A stretch of DNA of 64,000 nucleotides from the NCBI GenBank assembly GCA_947579605.1, contig OX388313.1, positions 29,763,214-29,827,213 on the forward strand, in the 5' to 3' direction. This document shows, piece by piece, positions 25,753 through 39,726 of the stretch. Numbering within the stretch: the first letter of the stretch is position 1; each line of letters opens with the position of its first letter. The DNA is from Athripsodes cinereus. Lineage: Eukaryota; Arthropoda; Insecta; Trichoptera; Leptoceridae. A program made the translations under genes and the position numbers. The notes under the pieces are model-generated. The model saw only the letters and a list, made by a program, of their open reading frames with translations. It did no database searches and was not told the DNA's origin.

Positions 25753-28700
25753 TTATCTTCAATGTGACCTATTCAATCGAAAAGCATTCCTTGCATGAGT
25801 TCAAGTGTTGCACATTAGTATTCACCGATATACTGTAAACGACGGGTGCAAATCAAGGTTAACGCTAGATTGATTTCAAAAATGCTACCAGTACCAGTTA
25901 GGAACAACCGTCCATACAAACAATGCTTCTATTGAATGTCGATATCAGTGTGATATCTTTGCCAAAACATTCGGCTGGCATCCTTGAGAACTATGCGTCC
26001 TCTCATTGCTCATTTCACAATGACAATAATGTCGAATCGCGTACGTGCTGTAATAAAATGAACAAGTTATACACGTATCGTACCTACCACAGATGAAAAC
26101 TAGACCCAATCAATCCAATATAATAGGTACCTACTAAGAGTGTAGTATCACCTTGAAAATGAATACGTGAAAAGGTAACTTTTCAGGAGAGGACTGCTTA
26201 GCTGGCTCATCTGCTGGCTACCCCACACGTGGGATATGCCGTGATTTTCATATTCTGAGTTCAAAAAAGAACATATTCTTTGGGAGTGTAAAATTTTTAC
26301 CGGAAGTAATAATCAATAACTCACGAATTTTACAAATCTTCAATAAACCACATTTCATATTATATCAACTGAATAGAATATAAAGATAAATGAAATTAAA
26401 ACAAATGATTTTTCTCATAATTTTTTTTTTAATTAGAGATACTTCATGTCACGCCAAGAGTCTCTTTAAATAAGTAACAATATCGTAGAAAAAAATATTT
26501 GTTTCATAATTTTACAGAATTTTACTACCTAAACACCGACACAGTGAATATAAAGATAAACTTCCTTGTCCAACAAAAAAAATAGAATTTAAACTGGTAG
26601 GGGATAAAAACGAAAGCACGTATGCAAAACGCCTTAAACCTACCTATTAAAAATAATTCAATTTGTACGACATCCTGAATTCGTAATGTAGACAGTTTTG
26701 TAAATGGCGACGAAATAACACTTCATAACATTCATAGGTAAATAACAATCTCATTCAACACGAGTGCTGAATGGCGAAGCTATAGTGTGTATGTATGTAG
26801 TGTAATAATGCTCATCACAATCATGAAGTTTTCCGGTTGTGGAGTTGCATAAAAGGTAAAGCCGGCTCTATTACGACATCGTAGTCTTAACCTTGGAAGG
26901 GTCAACAGGGAATCTAGTAGACGACGTGCTGCTATGTAATGTTGTTTGTTTGTTTGTTATTACGTAATTTTATTAATCGATGGCATTCGTTCATTCATTC
27001 TCTCACAAATTAAAATACACATTACATCGCATCTACGCGGGAGTAAAGCGACCCGGTATTTTAGAAAGTTTATTCGTGTGACTACATAAATGATACATTA
27101 CGAAACTAGTATTAGGTATATACTAGTCTATTTAAAACAATTATAAACATTTAAATACTGTCAGTTTGCAGGATTCTTTGTGTCAAATAATGCACACGTG
27201 ATAATCAGAGTACGTATATAATATGAACAATACTGAAAATGTGTATTGATATTAAATAGATGTTCTGTACTCGTCATATAAAGAAGGTGATTTGAATATA
27301 ACGTCAGTCACGAATTATTATTACTAGCAAATCAGCAATATAGAAAATATTGAGAACATAGACAGCGATGTATCGACTACGAGAGAAAGCGCTAACGATG
27401 ACATAATAATAGGAGTGTGACGTACTAATCAATTCAACTTAATTAAAACTAAGCTGGTAATCCATGAAAAGATTAATTCATTTTTACATCACAATAATAT
27501 TTATAGTACGGAGAGTAATCCGTACATGTATATCACTTTTACTTTCTTTTCTGTAATTATTTGAAGTTTGCCAATTTGTAGCACAGTATTATAAATAGAA
27601 AAGATCTTCGGTATAAGCTAACACGTGGTTTCATTATAATACGAATACGTCACCTTTGTGAAAAAGACTACGTAAACGAGAATAATACGTGTTTGACGAG
27701 ATCTTAATACTCACCAACAATTTAATAGTATCGTAACATAAAATAAACGGTAATTAAATAACAATTGTAACCTGCGTATGTAACCAAAATAATTCAATCC
27801 CGTTAAATTTAATAATATCGGTTTTTTTTTTAACATCCGCGTGTCGTATTTAGGCGAGTATAATAATTCTATTAACATGCACAAATAGAATGCATGTATG
27901 ATAATTTAATAAATAATAATGTGATATACTATGTAAATACCGGTGTATTAGATCAATTAGATTAGATGCTATTTAGATTGAATAGTGAATACAGATGTAT
28001 CCTAGAGAACAGAACGATGTCTCCAATGTGCTAATGATGATTGTAAGACACAGCTTTCTGTAGAAACAATAATAACAATAATGCTAAAACAATAGAGACG
28101 ATGTATCTACGTAAGTGATGGCTAAAGAGATGTCGTGTTGATGTTGTTAACAATATTATAGGTGATATTATATCGAGTATCGATAACAATCAATTGAGTG
28201 CATCAAGAGAGATTCTTGGAAGTATTATTAAAAGTACAATAAGAAAGGGGAAACACAAGTCTATAGCAAATTAGAAGTAGAGAAACAGACTAATAATAAA
28301 AGAGGAATCGATGTTGTTATTGATATAATATTCACATACAGAGGGGACTTGATAAACGAAGTATGAACACACTCAACTACTTTATACTATCATAATATTA
28401 TATTCTTATACATGAGAATACAATATTAGGGATATTAATGACATGGCTCAGACTGCAGTAGAGGTTGGAGCACTACTTATCAGAATGCAAATTTTTGAGT
28501 AGTAAAAAATTAAAGGACTTCTAGGTTATTCGGATAAAGAAAATTGAGGTACAAATTAATGAGAAATTAAAACACAATTATTATATAAATGACAGTTAAT
28601 GTAATGTGCTATGAGTGAGTTTATCGCGGAGAATAATAATAGTTGCACAGATATTATTTTGTAGTCATGTGTTTTATGATAATATTCACAAGGTAATGCC

Positions 28701-29479
28701 ATTCCCCGCACGACACTCTGTAACGTCAAGTGATATTCTGCTTCACATAATATTATACTATTTAATATGTATGTACTAAACTAATACTAACGCTTTGGGG
28801 CAAGTGAGAGGCCTCCTCCGTCATGTGAAAGTACCACACACCACCACCGTGCCGGAGCCGCTGATTAAATATCATTACCATTAATAATTATATGATTATC
28901 TTTACTATAACCGAAACTATTATATGTAATGTAATAAGGTGGGCAACTAAATAACTCGACACATTCATCACATTTGCTTACCAGTCAGTAAACTTGAAAT
29001 AATTTCGGTTAATATAATAAATACCTACATAATATCTGTATCATTCGATTCTTACTTGAGCAAAATTTATCAACTCTTATCTCTTATTATAATGTAATAC
29101 GTTTCTGCCTACTGTTTATGTGTGATGCACTGTAATATATTACAGTTATAAATTACAGTCGAGATAAAAGTTACACGACTACGTTATTTACAGTGTTCAT
29201 TCTTATTGCCTACTGTACTTACACGTTAAATAATATGAGACATTTAAAAAAAAATTGCTTACCAAAACTAGTCGAATATTTATTCTATATATTTACTCTT
29301 TCATAACCACACATTTCATATTATTTAATATATTTACTCTTTCATAACCACATATATCTTTTATAATGATAATTTTCTCACTTAGAGCGGATGCGATTTT
29401 GATGATTAAGACAGTCAGATGTACCTACTAACTCTACATAATTAACAAATCATATAAATAACATATACGTGACGTCTTC
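25753..29479. other. AT-rich stretch, few remnants
   Basis: It contains the family B fragment at 26185. A GC-richer patch at about 28790-28865 (GGCAAGTGAGAGGCCTCCTC, then ACCACCACCGTGCCGGAGCC) may be an unassigned repeat. No gene is recognised. Confidence 0.45.
26185..26250 (+). repeat. Repeat family B 3'-end fragment
   Basis: GCTGGCTACCCCACACGTGG then GATATGCCGTGAT is the terminal block of family B in plus orientation, preceded by AGGAGAGGACTGC. Confidence 0.6.
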
Positions 29480-29532
29480 TGGCTACCCCACTTTTGGGAT
29501 AAGCAGTGATGGTATAGTAGTAGTAGTAGTGA
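29480..29532 (+). repeat. Repeat family B 3'-end fragment with (TAG)n tail
   Basis: CTGGCTACCCCACTTTTGGG then ATAAGCAGTGATGGTA, running directly into TAGTAGTAGTAGTAG. The trinucleotide tail marks the 3' end of the retroelement. Confidence 0.65.
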
Positions 29533-32100
29533 TATGTCTACGGTGAGAACATTAATTTCTCACAAAATTAATAAGCTACAATGACAAAAAGTTTGGGGTT
29601 AGTTTCACACTTGAGATACAAGTACATACTATTCTGCGATCTTTTGAGATGTACAATGCAGAGTAGGTACAGCGTTGGACCAAAAATAGGCATCGAAGAT
29701 GGGAGTGAGTGATGAAAAACAAAACATTTGAATTTATTTTTATCTGAGTTGAGTATAGTCAAGTCACAGTCAGTCATGTGTGTACATTAACACTAGACTA
29801 GAACTAATACACAAGCGTTTAGTTCAGCACGCAATAATAGTAAGTATCGGAGTATTAGTAGGTATTACTGTGTACAAAGTACTACGCACATACGTTTTGT
29901 ATGTACCTACTATATTGTTCACCAATACGCAAGACGATTGACAGAGTGCCGCCAGCCAATTACATTATTATCCAAAGGGTGGAGCAATTTTTCAATCGCA
30001 AAATAACTAATAATAATTTACCCGAACGAAGTAGTTCTCCGATTCTAGACACCCACATACGGGACGGAAGACTTAATAATAATAATACTTAACGAAGGAA
30101 AACATTCTCAGAAAATGTGCGATCCTTTTCCCGCCTTTCTGAAAACAACAAAAGGATGATAATAAAAATAAAGTTATATTGAATTAATAAAATACTTTCC
30201 AATACCTACATATAATTTTCATTGGGAAATGTAAGGTGTTTTTGTTATTTCTTACGTAGGATAAGAAAATTGAAAACGTAGAGTTAAAGAGTTGTATACT
30301 ATTTGAAACTTCATCTTGCTGAATGGTAATTCTTGTTCTATCGTTTTATATTTTTACGTTTTACTATGCATATTATATCAGGTCAATGGTCTTTGACAGC
30401 CCTATAAGACCGTTTATTAAATTCTAATAAAGAAAGAAATAATATGATAAAATATTATTGTGCGCATGCATATCAATCTAATAAAAGATCTAGTTTAGGG
30501 ATAGGACTCTAAAGGAAGCACAGATGGTAGAATAATTAGTGAATAATTGATGTTAAAACAACAATATAATCGCAATTAATTCACTCCACATTGGCAGTAG
30601 TTGGTAAATAATACCCAGTGATTAGCCGGTGCCAAATACAATAACAATATACCTACCTACTACATGAACATTCAATACAAGTAATGCATACGCAGTACGC
30701 ACACTGAGAGCGACAACACATTGATGCAAAGTTGAATATAAATATAGGCAATACATTACAGCAGAGCTATGAGACTTCAGCGTGAAGGAATGTATTTACA
30801 CCGCAGCTCTATAACACGTTCAAGACTATAAATAATTTTAACAATAATACATCATAGTATCTACCTCATGCACAACAGGACACGTAATTATTACAATAAC
30901 AATAAATGACAATAAAAGGAAAAGTAATGCCGGCATTGTATGCACCACGACCATACATTATCACGTCGGCTAGCATTCATCTGTCTCGAGATTTAACAAT
31001 TGCAATCTGTGAATTACATTCATAATATAAGTTCTGTAAAGCTGAATGGTTTGTACGTAGAGTAATTATATGCAAAATCTTAACAATGCAGCTCCGTAGG
31101 AATACTTGTACAACATGTATTGCAAGACAAAAAACAAAAGGTACTTAAGATGTCAAGAAGAAATAGAAAAAGGAAATATAAAACGAAGTGAAACAAACGA
31201 TATAAAAAAGCAGTTTGATAACAAAGAGAGAAAAAATAAGATTTGTGCAATTGAATGTAGCGTAGTTATAATATTTGTTTTACATAATAAACAATATCAA
31301 GTCGTAAAGATGCAATGAATGTCCTTGGCCGCTTTTTAATGAAACGCAGATTCTTATTTTATAAAAATCAAAACAAACAAATCTCACAGCTATAATATAA
31401 GAATAATGATAGCAGCAATAGTGTGCCCGTCTATATTGGTAATAGTTATTAGTGAAGAGACAAGGTCGCACGCCTGGATAAAATGAAAACATAGCGATTT
31501 AACATCTTACAGTACGGAAAATAATGGTGTGCTACGCATCGCTTTTATGAGTGAAATTATTGATATTTTTTACGATGCGATATACAATCAAGATGAACCA
31601 TTCATTATTAACAACGACAGACTAATGTACAGAAAACAACGATTTTAGTCAGTATTTAAACAAGAAACATTTCCAGAGAAATCTTGGCTAAAAATAGAGA
31701 TAACAAAAATAGTATATAATAAATAATCAGCTCTAATTCTATTTGTAATATTTTTACGAGTTTTTGCTAAAAAATATAAATATACAACACATTCGTGAAA
31801 TCTATCTATCTATCGTGAAACTTCATACTTCAACCGTTCTCGAGATAAAATTCGGCACAAAACCACGATAAGAATAATAAGACCAGAGCACAACACATTT
31901 CATTTTACGCGTTTATAAATAGTAAATAACGAATAACGTAAACAATCATTATATAACCGTAAATGTATTATCGACCTGGCGAACGAAAAGTTGCAACGGA
32001 GCAAAAATAAACGTAGACATTATTGTACCACTTTCAAGCCCAAATTTACGTTAGCAATTAGCCAAAAAGTTCAGAATATTGTGAAACATTATAAATATAG

Positions 32101-32180
32101 CATCATGTAACTCACAAGTGGGGTAGTCGGCGGACTGAAATTAAGTGTCATAAAAACAAGGCATTCGGCATGGCATGCTT
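32101..32180 (-). repeat. Repeat family B fragment
   Basis: ACTCACAAGTGGGGTAGTCG then AAGGCATTCGGCATGGCATG, degenerate relative to the reference copy. It lies 60 bp from a second, longer copy in the same orientation. Confidence 0.5.
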
Positions 32181-32238
32181 AATCACTGAAGATATTTTAA
32201 GTTCTGCATCTGTGTTTTACAGAAGAACCACTCATCTA

Positions 32239-32445
32239 CTATCACGGCATATCTCACAAGTGGGGTAGCCAGCAAACTAGCTACAAATGAAGACATTCAG
32301 GATGGATTACAAACCTCATAGCTATTAAATGAAAATTATTTTCGAATACCTGTCTTTTACAAAACACTCGAAAAGTTAGGATAAGAGCGGGAGACCATTT
32401 CATTGCTAGATACTACACGGGTTTCACAGAGTACACACTTAAAAG
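32239..32445 (-). repeat. Repeat family B copy, nearly full length
   Basis: ATCACGGCATATCTCACAAG, GTAGCCAGC, GACATTCAGGATGGATTAC, TTTTACAAAACACTCGAAAA and GCGGGAGACCATTTCATTGC all line up with 57411-57665. On the 5' side (right) similarity seems to continue slightly beyond the end of the 57-kb copy, so the 57-kb copy may itself be 5'-truncated. Confidence 0.65.
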
Positions 32446-34090
32446 AAAAGAGGGGAGACCTATAAGGTAAACATAATTACGGGTTAAATAAAAAAAATAC
32501 ATAAACTATGAAGATTAAAAAAAAATAACTAAGCAATCCGGTCAAATTATTGAAATTTAGAATTAACAATAATTTGTAGTATGCACCGCTCGAGTGAGCA
32601 TTCACTTCCTTTTTATAAATTCAAATCAAATGTACACTTAATTACACTGATATTATCTCTGCACTCTTTTATCAGATTGAACTCAATTGTAAGAAATAAT
32701 ATGTAATTACACAAAAGTAATTATTGCATAGTTTTGTACATTCGTCTGGAGATAAAAATAACAATTAAATAGCAAATGCAGTAAGAGCCACTTGTAAATT
32801 GATTGACAATATTAGATGGATTCAGTGGCAAATTCTGTTATCAGATTTAACGTTTTTAAATTTTAAGCTTGATATATTTAAAAATATAATTAACTATAAA
32901 ACAAACTAGTTTTCCACGCATTTCACGTGTACTTAGATCATTGGCTACTCCACTTATTAGAGATACTGTGATGGTATTGATAGGAGATGTGATATATATT
33001 ATTTTACTTCAAAATTGATCGGTCTTCCTATTCGATAATGTTTACAAAGTGATACCGATGAGTTATTATAAAAATCCTAGATATATTTCAGTAATTTTGC
33101 TCCTGGTTAAAAATGAGGTTCTTTGAAAATACCTCGAAGTAAATATAATAACTGAACTGATTTAAACATCTTTTTGAAAAAAAAAGACTCTCTCTTATAT
33201 TATTTTTATTAGCAATTACTCCACCTTCATGGTACAACTATAATGTTTACGTTGTAGGTGCTTGGAGTTTATTTGAGATTTTAGGAATTCCGAAGTGTTT
33301 TTATACTATTTATTATTCAAAGGTATTTGTGCTTTACACTATTTTTTGATACATATTTTGCAAGACCGAACTAACAATAAAACATTTCCTCTTAACTAAA
33401 GTGCTGTATCGTTATAATATGTATTATGTAAAACAAGCATTGAAAAGATTATGTATAATGCGGTATCCTTTTGTGAAGTTCCGATGGAGTTTTTAAGCAA
33501 AATAATTATTATTTAACACTGTACACGAAACTTCTGTATATACTACGGATCCAGCACGTAGTACTATAGCACATAATAGTAACACATTCTTAAGAACAAC
33601 AAACAGATCGATAATAAGTTTTATATAATAACAAAAACAATCATATATTTAGCCCGAACTAAGTAATATTACATAGTTACTCCTCTACGACAAAAATGAA
33701 CACAAAATAATAATAACAAAAATAAAACAATTATTACTAATACCTAAATACCAAAGTGACACATTCACACAACACTGTTTAACTCCACACGCGTGAACAC
33801 AAACTACGCCAGTACTGGTTCGTGAAGAAAACATAGAACGGAAACTTGGCCAAATCAGTTTTTGTACATCACACATTTAGTAGATACAATAATAATATTA
33901 CAATGCTAGTTGCTATAGCCTACGATACGATATTGCTTGTCCTTGTCTGAGTATCATCATAGTAGTTATCATAGTGATAACAATATAAAATTTATTTTAC
34001 TAACTGTACCTACGCATTTTAAAGCTGAAAGAAATGCTAAGTGGATGTCAAAGTATTACATACATATACACATTAAGTAATATTAAATAT

Positions 34091-34330
34091 AGGTAATAAA
34101 AATAAAAATATAACACTGTATAACTTTCACTATTTAATATTTTGCTTAAAAGCTTTTCGGACATACGTCCATCTTCAGTAATAAATATCTTATAACTTCA
34201 GTAATAAATATCTTATAACAATCAGTTATAAGATATTTATTACTGAAGATGGACGTATGTCCGAAAAGCTTTTAAGCAAAATATTAAATAGTGAAAGTTA
34301 TACAGTGTTATATTTTTATTTTTATTACCT
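34091..34330. repeat. Perfect palindrome, 106-bp arms, hammerhead-like core
   Basis: By eye, 34091-34196 and 34225-34330 are exact reverse complements. The 28-base centre holds a second tandem copy (34197-34219) of the 23-bp block at 34174-34196. In the right arm CTGAAGA (34243-34249) is followed by one T, then GGAC-GTAT-GTCC (a 4-bp stem and 4-base loop), then GAAA (34263-34266). That order resembles a hammerhead ribozyme core. The same core lies inverted in the left arm. No coding frame is present. It may be a fold-back MITE or an inverted pair of Penelope-type terminal repeats. Confidence 0.8.
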
Positions 34331-34546
34331 AAATTTTAAAAATGAGCTTTCATAGTGTTACCTCTTCAAAAATAGAAAAGTTAATATTAAATCATTAATT
34401 TTATTTTTATGGATTGCTGCTGTTGTCAGCTGAGATAGTGAAGCACAATATTGTAATCGCGTTGAGAAAACGTGGTAAACCAAAGACTTTTATTTACCAC
34501 GAATATTATTTATGTACCTATCATCAATGAATGAAGCGTTATTATT

Positions 34547-34679
34547 TGTGTTAGTTGGAAGAAACTGGACCTCCGCGATCAACTCTCCCTCTTTATATTG
34601 ATTGAACGACTGAATTTAATTTTACTGTATTTTTGTGTTAAAAACTTTTTAATCAATGTAAATTTAAGATAAATTAATA
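34547..34679 (+). repeat. Repeat family A copy, diverged
   Basis: GTTAGTTGGAAGAAACTGG, then CGCGATCAACTCTCCCTCTT, TATATTGATTG and AATCAATGTAAATTTAAGAT. The blocks keep family order but are diverged. It abuts the SINE at 34693. Confidence 0.5.
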
Positions 34680-34692
34680 ACAAATACATATT

Positions 34693-34943
34693 ATAACATA
34701 ACATAACATGTATAGACAATTCACACAGACCGAGCTAGTCCCAAACTAAGATGTGAATCTTGTATTATGGGTACTAACGCGACGATACACATATATACAA
34801 TGCACTACACACATATACATGTAACACCCAGACCCAGGACAATCTGAAAAAGGTCATTCTTCATTTTGCCCTGGCCGGGAATCGAACCCGGGACCTAGTG
34901 ACTCAAAGGCAAGTGCGTTAGCCTCCACGCCACACCGGTCGTC
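34693..34943 (-). repeat. tRNA-derived SINE
   Basis: On the minus strand the head (from 34943) carries a pol III A-box-like TGGCGTGGAGG (34922-34932) and a B box GGTTCGATTCC (34878-34888). The body includes CAGATTGTCCTGGGTCTGGG. The 3' tail is (TATGT)n-like (ACATAACATAACATG on the plus strand). A second copy lies at 43402-43610. The tRNA-like head does not fold as a functional tRNA and runs into a SINE body, so this is not a tRNA gene. Such tRNA-headed SINEs are common in Lepidoptera. Confidence 0.85.
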
Positions 34944-36419
34944 ATAAAATGATACAAACCAAATTGCGTAGAGGTGTCACATTATGGCAGTAAAAACTGT
35001 AGCTAACTGTACCAATAATCGATAATAATTTGAATATTACTATAATGTTGCAGCATTAAACATAAAAATACGGAATTATATGTAATTTTGTAACCTCGAC
35101 CCATTAATTTTACTAAGAATATTTATTCCCCCGCAGGCTATATCCAATATATCCCTTCCCTTATGGGACAGTTAAATATGATGTTGAATGCTAACACATA
35201 TTATTTGTAACATGAATTACGTACGATTTACCACAATACGGTGCGGTTCAATAATAATCCAGAAACATAAATAACGACATATAGTTAGTTATCCATAATT
35301 CACAATCATATCAACCAAAAAGTGAGGTTAATGTTTAACATCAAATAAATCGTTAATTGTCATTACATACCACGTGTTTTCTCACGTTGGCTACCCCACT
35401 CGTTAGAACTGTTACGATGTAATAGTGATAAGCATTAAAAAAGGTTTCCGTCCGCGTGGACTTTCACAAAATACCGTTTCTATGACAACAAAAAAAGGTC
35501 ATGATGTCATGGACTCCAATTGGCACTAAATAGCCATTCCTAATGCAGAGAGTTCATTTTCACCCCGCACATTCGAGAGGGAGGGTTAAAGGTCGCAATA
35601 AAACGAAGTAATAACAGTTAAAGATTTGACAACTTTTATGCCTTCAACTCTCACTCTATGCATTTTTGTATCAAACAAGATTGACGATTTCTTCACCAAT
35701 TTTTACATATCGATTGCAAATCGGTGTGAAGTGATAATAAATGATCAACGTACTACTTAGCTACTAATCTATAAGTTCAATAAAGCCTCGTCAATTGATC
35801 AATCATTAGCGCAGTGATGATACTTGTGTATATTTTACGTAATAACGGTATTTGACCACTATCATAAATTGCACCTGTCATGGAATTGAATCAATCGAGT
35901 TTTTCTCATTTCTTTGTTGTCTCTGAAAAAGAAATGACGGTTAGAGAGGCCAGTATTTTATTTTATGTAAGGTAGTATATTTACGTACATTCATCTGATG
36001 TACTTTTGTTTGAACGAGTAGTGAACTCAAAATAGCAAAGTGGATGGATAAATGCCCACTCGTTCGGTGGTCAATCGGCAGTATAGAAAGAAATAAATTG
36101 TGTGAGGAAGTGAGCGAGCGAATGAGCGAGTGAGATAAGGTGAGATGGTCGAGTTTGTGAATAGGAAAATATTTGGCAAATATCCTTCGTTAAGAGTTTG
36201 TATGTGTATATGCGAGTGAGTAAAATAGTTAACAACTAGTAACAATTATTATTCTGCAGATAAATCCACATAAATATTATTTTGAGAGAGTGCGTGAGTA
36301 TATAACGTATTATATTATCGGTTATATAATATTATTGTAAGCACTACAATTATATATTGACATAAATACACATTATCAAGTAAAAACAGTTGGTGAAAGA
36401 AAACTCTACATAATAATAA

Positions 36420-36525
36420 TAATCTTTATTGCACAAAATTAGTATACAAAGAAAAAAAAACACGGTATCATAACAACAGAATACATAACCTTGTGCAATG
36501 GGCGAGTTTATCGCACAAATTATCA
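36420..36525 (-). repeat. Non-LTR retrotransposon 3' end
   Basis: AATCTTTATTGCACAAAATT and then TTGTGCAATGGGCGAGTTTA with TCGCAC form, on the minus strand, a GCGATAAACTCGCCC ... TTTTGTGCAATAAAGATT end with an ATT-type tail. The GCGATAAACTCGCCC block is shared with family A, so the two may be related LINE 3' ends. Confidence 0.45.
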
Positions 36526-38704
36526 CATTTACATACGCACTTCCATTTTTAAGTGTAGTAAATCGAGAATCTTCTGAATGCACAATTGTTTATTAAATCT
36601 CTGTGAGTCTTCTTGTCGCACTGGCCATTTGCAAAACAGCATTTACTTTCTTATGAGTTCGTTTCAGAATCTTCCTGTTCTCTTTCATTCAGGTTTAGTA
36701 ATATAATCTCTACTGTGACAAGATGCGTATGAAGGGGGTTTGCTTATGCCTCGTGTTTCTGAGAGGAAAGTTAAAAGGGCGAGAAGAAAAAAGAAGTATA
36801 TAAATATTACTAATGACTAGAGACATAATATTTTTGGTGAAATCAATCGACCTTCTGAAAACGTCGGGTATAAATATTGATGACAAAATAACGCTGTGAC
36901 CATCACGAGATGAAAGTACGTAAATAAATAAATAATACACTCATTACAAGTTTTGTATAACACTTGGACGTCGTAAAGGATAGTAGGTATATAACGCGAT
37001 ACATATTAACACGTTCGGGAGGGATTCGCACTCAGTAACAACAATGTCATGATATTATATATATAGTAATATCTCAATGCGTAAACGGCTGCCAAAATCT
37101 TTTTATTCCTAGTTATTTCACGTGATCACGTGGATACATTACCTATAGATAAGAATGTACATTCACTCACAATCATTAAAAAACTGACAACTATTTGTCG
37201 TAATAATAAATAAACACAACGTATAAGAAATTTCCTTAATGCTGTGGAAATGACAAAAAGAAAAAAAAAGGTATTTCTTCCACAAGCTTCAATTCTGCGA
37301 TGAGTTATGCTGTCCATCTTGAACGTCTTCTTTTTATGGTACAGACGTGAAGACCTGCAAGATCTTTAAGAGTTAATAGTTCACCAATTACCCATCTGCA
37401 GCCGATGCCGCGATTGTATATGTATAAACAAGAATGCAAATTATGTTAAGAAAGCAAATGTATTGCAGAGTGAAGATTATGAGAAATGAAGACGGACATT
37501 CTGCGATCGGGTTCTAAAATATAGTTCTAAGCAATAAAATTAGGATATATGTAGTGTGTTAGAATGGTGCGATTATTGGAGAAAATAAATAATTCAAATT
37601 TCAAAAAACAAAAGCAGCGACGACAGGTGTTTTCATTGTGGAGTCACAATCTTCCAATAATAATTTCATACAACCCAGAAAAGTTCACATAACACGGGAC
37701 GATCAATTTAGCATGTCGTCTGTGGAACCACTATCGAGCAAGTAAGTAAGTACCTATACACGACGGAGTTGCTTATCAAATATGTATTAAACAGACCTTT
37801 TTAATGGATAGGCAGTTGCATGACTTCCGCGAACTTTGAGGGGAACAGCAACCATATACTGTATACATACACACCATTATGTACAACATAATATATTTTT
37901 AAGAAGTTCTATGCACTTTGCGTGCAATACAAACCCTTGCGGTATAAATATGAATTGTATAATATGTGTACAAACAAGTATTTTATTATAACTCTAGCTA
38001 ACCGTCTTATAGTTGTTTCCAAGCAGTAACATCCGAGTAGTTCACACTTCCATTTGATACAATACCGCAGGTACAGTTTACTAGTAATAGTTAGCACTAA
38101 TTGGTGCATCACGCTTTACCTTCTAACTTCGCAGTACCCGAATTTCCATTACTTTGAATGTGTAGCACGGTAAAATAATATTGATTTAGTCCAGAATTTA
38201 TCATTCACTTAGTATCAAATAATGCTTTTGACATAGAGTGCAGGTACTGCGTATTACTTGTATTTACAGTATTAGCAAATAAATATTTGTTTGTTCATAT
38301 ACCATGTCTGTGATAAAACCGGAATGAGGATTTCAAATTGAAAATTCAGGAAATAGGTACCTATACACACATATAAAAACTGTGATGATAGCGATGACAA
38401 ACATGACATTGTATTATCGCCCTGACTTGAGGTTATGATAAGGTTTATCAAACGTTTTATGAGCGTATACTTGCAGAATTGTATACAATTTGATTTTTAG
38501 ATATATGAATCTAATAAAATCACTACATACTGACATGCTGGTTTCAACACGATTTACCCATCATTATTTGTAAATACCATTCATTCGTTATGACTTTTTA
38601 GTGACATTTAGAAAAAAAATAACATACTCTAAACCTACAAATACGAATCTTCTTCTCCTATAAATCTGAGGTTATTGATGACACTCGTCGCTAGATGATT
38701 GATT

Positions 38705-38830
38705 AATTCTACACCATCACAGTATCTCTCATAAGAGAAGTGATTAGTGGACTAATTGCACATAATGAACATACAGATTGTAAATAGAATCATCAGGATG
38801 GGTGGCATGGATAAAAGAACCACAAATTCG
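38705..38830 (-). repeat. Repeat family B copy, diverged
   Basis: ACACCATCACAGTATCTCTC, then GTGATTAGTGGACTAATTGC and TCATCAGGATGGGTGGCATG. The blocks are in family order. Confidence 0.5.
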
Positions 38831-39362
38831 TTGTTATTAAACATTTTGGATAAAAAAACATCTACCGATATTTCGACGATTTAACTTTGTAAACAAGATT
38901 TTTATTTAAATATTTTTTGTGGCACTTTTATTGCTGTTTAATTATTCAAATTGCATCCAAACATGTAATAGGTCTTTGCCGTATGTTTATTTCTTAAAAA
39001 AGATGAAAATATCTCAGGAGAGAACTGCGCGAAATGAATTGAAAGAGCAATTATTTAAATAATTATAATAACTGGTATCATCTCAACAAACAATCGATTA
39101 ATTATTACGTTTATAAAACAATAAAACGGATTGAATAAATACACACACAGCCAGACATAATTATCAACTATCAAGTGCAGGGCGCTCTAAAGTTATGTCT
39201 ACGGTAAATTCATCGTAATTAATTTATGATAACTATCAGCAAGTCAGATATGTGTGTAGATCATTACATAACCATAAACAATAATATAAAGTAAAAAGAA
39301 TATACATACATACATAGTTTTGTATACAAAATATAATAATAATTGTCTACACTGTAATAGTA

Positions 39363-39726
39363 ATGGTGAATTCATCTCAGGTCATCGCTACGGAATCGCC
39401 GCCGAGTGGCCAAGTTGTCATGGACCAGCGAACTGATTCAATACCAAGGCATCAGAGAGAGTTTTATACATACATGCAGGGCTACTGTGGACGCGGACTT
39501 GTTCCAGAAAATCGACAACTATTCTAGTAATGTCAATTTAATAATTCATTGTGAAAATAAATGTCCTCAAGAGCCTGGTGATCTAACCAAGGTCTTTAAA
39601 ATTGTTACACTGCCCACGTTTGTATTATATTTCCCATTTGGTACAACTGAAGCAAGACAACATATTATTTTCAGGAGATACAATGTGACGTTTGTAAGAT
39701 ATGTACTAGACAAGACTATAGAGTAA
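39363..39726 (+). other. Possible coding exon, unidentified
   Basis: This is an island of higher GC in very AT-rich DNA. From ATG 39363 one frame runs 54 codons to a stop at about 39525. It starts MVNSSQVIATESPPSGQVVM, a composition like a disordered N-terminus. A second frame is open from about 39370 to the stop at 39726 without its own ATG. It includes LFQKIDNYSSNVNLIIHCEN and, further on, IVTLPTFVLYFPFGTTEARQ. I do not recognise either as a known family. No splice donor is convincing. It could be a first exon, an exon with a frameshift, or a retrotransposon remnant. Confidence 0.25.

Larger units (their letters stand above)
29533..34090. other. AT-rich stretch with family B fragments
   Basis: No gene is recognised. 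It holds family B copies at 32101 and 32239. A third partial copy (TTGGCTACTCCACTTATTAG then ATACTGTGATGGTATTGA) lies at about 32941-32980. A LINE-like 3' tail (TCTAATAAAGAAAGAAA) ends at about 30439. Confidence 0.5.
34944..39362. other. AT-rich stretch with scattered retroelement ends
   Basis: It contains the entries at 36420 and 38705 and a family B fragment (GTTGGCTACCCCACTCGTTA) at about 35387-35406. GC-richer sequence at 35445-35600 is unassigned. No host exon is recognised. Confidence 0.5.

Noticed and set aside
34870..34943. tRNA-like sequence with A and B boxes as a tRNA gene
   Set aside because: It runs directly into a SINE body and has a second genomic copy without the A-box part. 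The cloverleaf is not preserved.
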